A stretch of 64,000 nt of DNA from Thalassobacter stenotrophicus (GTDB taxonomy: Bacteria; Pseudomonadota; Alphaproteobacteria; Rhodobacterales; Rhodobacteraceae). Positions 61,176 to 64,000 of this stretch are shown here, piece after piece (within the stretch, counting starts at the first letter, position 1; every line of letters starts with the position of its first letter). The position numbers and the translations under genes were made by a program. Under the pieces are notes generated by a model. That model was given only the letters and a program-made list of their open reading frames with translations. It made no database searches and was not told the DNA's origin. The DNA lies in assembly GCF_001458315.1 (NCBI RefSeq), contig NZ_CYRX01000008.1:109383-173382 (forward strand), written 5' to 3'.

Positions 61176-62426
61176 ATGTATGATCTCGCCGTTATGACGG
61201 ATTGGCTCGGGTTCGCGGTGCGCTGGTTGCACGTCATCACGGCGATGGCTTGGATCGGTTCGTCGTTTTATTTCATCGCCTTAGACCTTGGCCTGCGGAA
61301 GGTGCCCCATCTGCCCGTCGGCGCCCATGGCGAGGAATGGCAGGTCCATGGAGGCGGGTTTTACCACATCCAAAAGTACCTCGTGGCCCCCGAAAATATG
61401 CCCGAGCATCTGACATGGTTCAAATGGGAAAGCTATTCGACATGGCTGTCGGGCGCGGCTCTGTTGGTGCTGGTCTATTGGGCCGGGGCCGAGATGTACC
61501 TGATCGACTATGACAAGATCGAATTGTCCACGTTCCAAGCCATCGCGATTTCTGGCGGCTCGCTCGCGATTGGTTGGATACTTTATGACATGCTGTGCAA
61601 AAGCCGCTTGGGCGAACACCCCACGGCACTGATGCTGTTGTTGTTTGTCATCCTTGTGACAATGGCATGGGGCTACAACCAAGTCTTCACGGGCCGCGCC
61701 GCACTGCTGCATTTGGGCGCATTCACCGCGACGATCATGACCGCGAACGTATTTTTGATCATCATGCCGAACCAGCGCATCGTGGTCAAAGACCTCCAAG
61801 AAGGCCGCGCGCCGGATGCCAAATACGGCAAAATCGCCAAGCTACGCTCCACCCACAACAACTACCTGACGCTGCCCGTGATCTTTCTGATGCTGTCCAA
61901 CCACTATCCGCTGGCCTTCGCGACCGAGCATAATTGGATCATCGCATCGTTGGTGTTTTTGCTGGGCGTTTTGATCCGCCACTACTTTAACTCGATGCAC
62001 GCCCGCAAAGGCAAACCGGTTTGGACGCTTGGCGCGTCTGCAGTAATTTTCGTGCTGATCATGTGGCTGTCGTCGGCCCCGATGTTCCGCGATTACGATT
62101 GGCAGGCAGAGGTCGTCGTGCCGGAACCGATGCAATATATCGTTGAGGCAGAGGGCTACGGCGAGGTGCATGATATCGTCATGGGTCGCTGCTCAATGTG
62201 CCACAACCCGGAGCCCACATGGTCAGGCATGATGTGGCCACCCAAAGCCGTTCGCCTAGACAATGACGCGCAGATCGCCCTGAACGCTCGTGCTATTTAT
62301 CTGCACGCAGGGCTTAGCCACGCGATGCCTCCGGGCAATGTGACCGGCATGACAGACGATGAGCGCGCCCAAATCATCCGCTGGTACCGCGGTCTCGGCG
62401 CGGAGCGCGCGGCGCTGTCGGACTAA
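61176..62426 (+). CDS. puuD: Urate hydroxylase PuuD with C-terminal cytochrome c domain
   Basis: The 416-residue protein has about eight membrane segments (roughly 15-310) with conserved histidines such as WLHVITAMAWIGSSFYF. The C-terminal c-type domain has heme-binding CSMCH at residues 339-343 and the axial Met in LSHAMPPGN. PuuD oxidises urate to 5-hydroxyisourate and passes electrons to the respiratory chain, replacing the soluble oxidase UraD/UOX route. ATG 61176 has GGGAGA about nine bases upstream. The next enzyme in the pathway, uraH, lies on the other side of the LysR gene. Confidence 0.92.
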   Translation: MYDLAVMTDWLGFAVRWLHVITAMAWIGSSFYFIALDLGLRKVPHLPVGAHGEEWQVHGGGFYHIQKYLVAPENMPEHLTWFKWESYSTWLSGAALLVLVYWAGAEMYLIDYDKIELSTFQAIAISGGSLAIGWILYDMLCKSRLGEHPTALMLLLFVILVTMAWGYNQVFTGRAALLHLGAFTATIMTANVFLIIMPNQRIVVKDLQEGRAPDAKYGKIAKLRSTHNNYLTLPVIFLMLSNHYPLAFATEHNWIIASLVFLLGVLIRHYFNSMHARKGKPVWTLGASAVIFVLIMWLSSAPMFRDYDWQAEVVVPEPMQYIVEAEGYGEVHDIVMGRCSMCHNPEPTWSGMMWPPKAVRLDNDAQIALNARAIYLHAGLSHAMPPGNVTGMTDDERAQIIRWYRGLGAERAALSD

Positions 62427-62490
62427 TAGGGCCACACAACGCCCAAGCGCATCTAATTAGAAGTCAGCTTACCACAGCCTGACCACGACT

Positions 62491-62536
62491 GCCCTCAACG
62501 AGCGTTTAAGCCGCTCGTTGAGGGCGGTTTTTTTGT
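62491..62536 (+). terminator. Strong terminator downstream of puuD
   Basis: A 14-base-pair perfect stem (GCCCTCAACGAGCG with CGCTCGTTGAGGGC) with a seven-base loop is followed by GGTTTTTTTG. It ends the puuD transcript. Between it and the integrase (about 140 bases) I see no gene and no tRNA. Confidence 0.88.
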
Positions 62537-62687
62537 ATGTTTAGGCAAATTAATGGCGGAGACACAGTCCGCCTCAATATAATCCTAGCCGTTCCAGTAA
62601 GTACCATTTAACAGGAGGTTAGATTGTGCTTGGCTCGTGTATAGTCCGACGAAAGCCACCACATTCCTAAAGTAAATGGGGGGTGGA

Positions 62688-63878
62688 ATGGTGGATATGT
62701 TTGCTGGAGGTGGAGCTCTAAAATCTGGGAAGCACCCTGAAAAGGCGCTGTCTGCAGCTTTTGTGCGAACCGTTTGCAAACCTGGGAAGTATACCGATGG
62801 CAACGGTCTGTTTCTTAAGGTCGATCAGACGGGAGCGCGGCGATGGATCCAACGTATTGTGATACGAGGAAAGCGGACCGAGATGGGACTGGGCTCTGCT
62901 AACTTGGTTTCGCTAGCTGAAGCCCGCGAATTGGCGCTTCAGAATCGTAAACTGGCACGACAAGGTGGGGACCCTCTTAAGGCGAAACGCGAAGCGGAAG
63001 CGGTGATGACGTTTGAGGAGGCCGCACGTGCAGTTTACGAGATACACAGACCGGGTTGGCGCAACGCGAAACACGCAGCACAGTTCATTGCGACACTCGA
63101 GACTTATGCTTTTCCACGTTTAGGTGTTAAAAAGGTTACTGAGGTCGGAAGTGCAGATGTCTTATCAGTTTTGCAGCCGATCTGGTTGTCAAAGCCCGAG
63201 ACAGCCCGCCGCGTACGGCAACGGATTGGGGCGGTAATGAAGTGGGCTGTTGCAAAGGGCTGGAGGCAAGATAATCCGGCTGAGGCTATATCTTCGGCGC
63301 TGCCAAAGCAGACAGAACGGCCGCAACATCGAAAGTCTTTGCCATACTCAGAAGTACCGGAATTCCTCAGAAAGCTAGATAACTCAGCTGCTAGTGTAAG
63401 TGCGAAATTGGCACTGAGACTCATAATTTTGACGGCCACGCGCTCTGGTGAAGTTCGTATGGTGCGGTGGCCGGAGGTCGATCTAGAAACAGCTACATGG
63501 ATCATTCCCGCTGCACGGATGAAGGCAAAAAGAGAATTTCGGATCCCGCTTTCACAAGCGGCTCTTGATCTGCTTTCAGCTGCGGAAAAGCTCACAGATG
63601 AAAGCGGGTTCATCTTTCCCGGCACTAAAGCGGGCAAGCCTCTATCTGATGCCACTCTCTCAAAGCTAACAAAAGAACTAGGGTTCGACGTACATGTTCA
63701 TGGCTTCCGGACATCTTTTAAAACTTGGGCGCAAGAATGTACGAATGTGCCCCGCGAGGTTTCAGAAGCTGCGCTTGCTCATACGGTTCGGAATAAAGCG
63801 GAAGCTGCTTATGCAAGGTCAGACCTTTTTGATAAACGCCGCGAGCTCATGGAGCGTTGGTCTCAATCTATTGTTTAG
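62688..63878 (+). CDS. P4-type tyrosine integrase
   Basis: The protein (about 396 residues) has the DUF4102 N-terminal arm-binding domain (KYTDGNGLFLKVDQTGARRWIQRIVIRGKRTEMGLG), a central SAM-like domain and a C-terminal catalytic domain. Catalytic residues appear as Arg in ILTATRSGEVRMVRWPEV, His-x-x-Arg in VHGFRTSFKTWAQE, His in ALAHTVRNKAEAAYARSD, and the Tyr in that last segment. Integrases of this class mark genomic islands. The start among ATG 62676, 62688 and 62697 is not settled. No tRNA lies beside it, so its attachment site would be in the 250 bases after puuD or elsewhere. Confidence 0.88.
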   Translation: MVDMFAGGGALKSGKHPEKALSAAFVRTVCKPGKYTDGNGLFLKVDQTGARRWIQRIVIRGKRTEMGLGSANLVSLAEARELALQNRKLARQGGDPLKAKREAEAVMTFEEAARAVYEIHRPGWRNAKHAAQFIATLETYAFPRLGVKKVTEVGSADVLSVLQPIWLSKPETARRVRQRIGAVMKWAVAKGWRQDNPAEAISSALPKQTERPQHRKSLPYSEVPEFLRKLDNSAASVSAKLALRLIILTATRSGEVRMVRWPEVDLETATWIIPAARMKAKREFRIPLSQAALDLLSAAEKLTDESGFIFPGTKAGKPLSDATLSKLTKELGFDVHVHGFRTSFKTWAQECTNVPREVSEAALAHTVRNKAEAAYARSDLFDKRRELMERWSQSIV

Positions 63879-63947
63879 TCCAGAAAGGAAGTATTACTAC
63901 TCCGTAGTGGTCTAAGAAAATATTTTGAAGTGAGATCCCTTTTGAAC

Positions 63948-64000
63948 GGCTTTGTTGCACAAATCCCATCATGAGGGGATTCACTACGTGAAGCCAGCGT
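63948..64000 (+). mobile_element. Probable end of an insertion sequence (IS5-like), cut by the window
   Basis: GGCTTTGTTGCACAAATC at 63948 resembles the terminal inverted repeat of IS5-family elements. The following ATGAGGGGATTCACTACGTG matches the leader usually found before their transposase. Only 53 bases are visible, so neither transposase nor the other end can be confirmed. Confidence 0.5.

Overview
The window is alphaproteobacterial and fits the marine roseobacter group of the Rhodobacteraceae; the genus cannot be resolved from it. The evidence is a circularly permuted two-piece tmRNA next to an alpha-type SspB, a dmdA-acuI pair for dimethylsulfoniopropionate (DMSP) use, a trgA-trgB-cysK run, opgC-opgG-opgH glucan genes, and a PuuD-type urate-oxidising cluster. 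Only one tRNA gene (Ser-GGA) and no rRNA gene was seen.

Layout. (1) Bases 1 to about 11,320 are a mobile element cut by the left edge. A long leftward operon with many ATGA or GTGA start/stop overlaps encodes a RecD-like helicase, a PD-(D/E)XK nuclease with a Cas4-like cysteine set, a DUF6511 protein, a likely ssDNA-binding protein, a Sak4-like ATPase, a sigma-like factor and several unknowns. Divergent from it are two duplicated small genes, a DUF2924 protein, a serine recombinase and a small helix-turn-helix protein, closed by a strong terminator. A tRNA-Ser gene has its 3' end facing the element. (2) 11.9 to 22.2 kb: a thiamine-diphosphate enzyme with a class III CoA-transferase, a TTC38-like protein, the periplasmic-glucan operon opgC-opgG-opgH, a secreted hydrolase and an anchored rhodanese. 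(3) 22.4 to 27.1 kb: a chemoreceptor with cheB and cheD. (4) 27.1 to 36.1 kb: housekeeping genes (CorC-type CBS protein, xerD, aroK, aroB, fumC, sspB, tmRNA) and small conserved proteins. (5) 36.2 to 43.5 kb: an orphan polyamine-type binding protein, a GntR regulator, a DUF2182/DUF1326 pair, dmdA, acuI and a BCCT transporter gene broken by a one-base frameshift. (6) 43.7 to 52.2 kb: photolyase, cyclopropane fatty acid synthase, trgA, trgB, cysK, an MscK/MscS-like channel and AlaX, all rightward. (7) 52.3 to 55.0 kb: a hybrid histidine kinase paired with a PhnD-like binding protein. (8) 55.4 to 62.4 kb: purine and ureide degradation (NCS2 permease, allA, ureidoglycine aminohydrolase, a PuuE-UraD fusion, HIU hydrolase, LysR regulator, PuuD). 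(9) 62.7 kb to the end: a P4-type integrase and what looks like the terminus of an insertion sequence.

How it works together. Region 8 covers urate to allantoate and ureidoglycine to glyoxylate, but the allantoate amidohydrolase step is not in the window. Region 5 can demethylate DMSP and reduce acryloyl-CoA, but its adjacent candidate importer is interrupted. The tmRNA tag ending in ALAA and SspB belong to one ClpXP rescue and degradation route and are adjacent. The least explained material is the left mobile element, especially the 411-residue protein and the zinc/winged-helix protein beside the recombinase genes.
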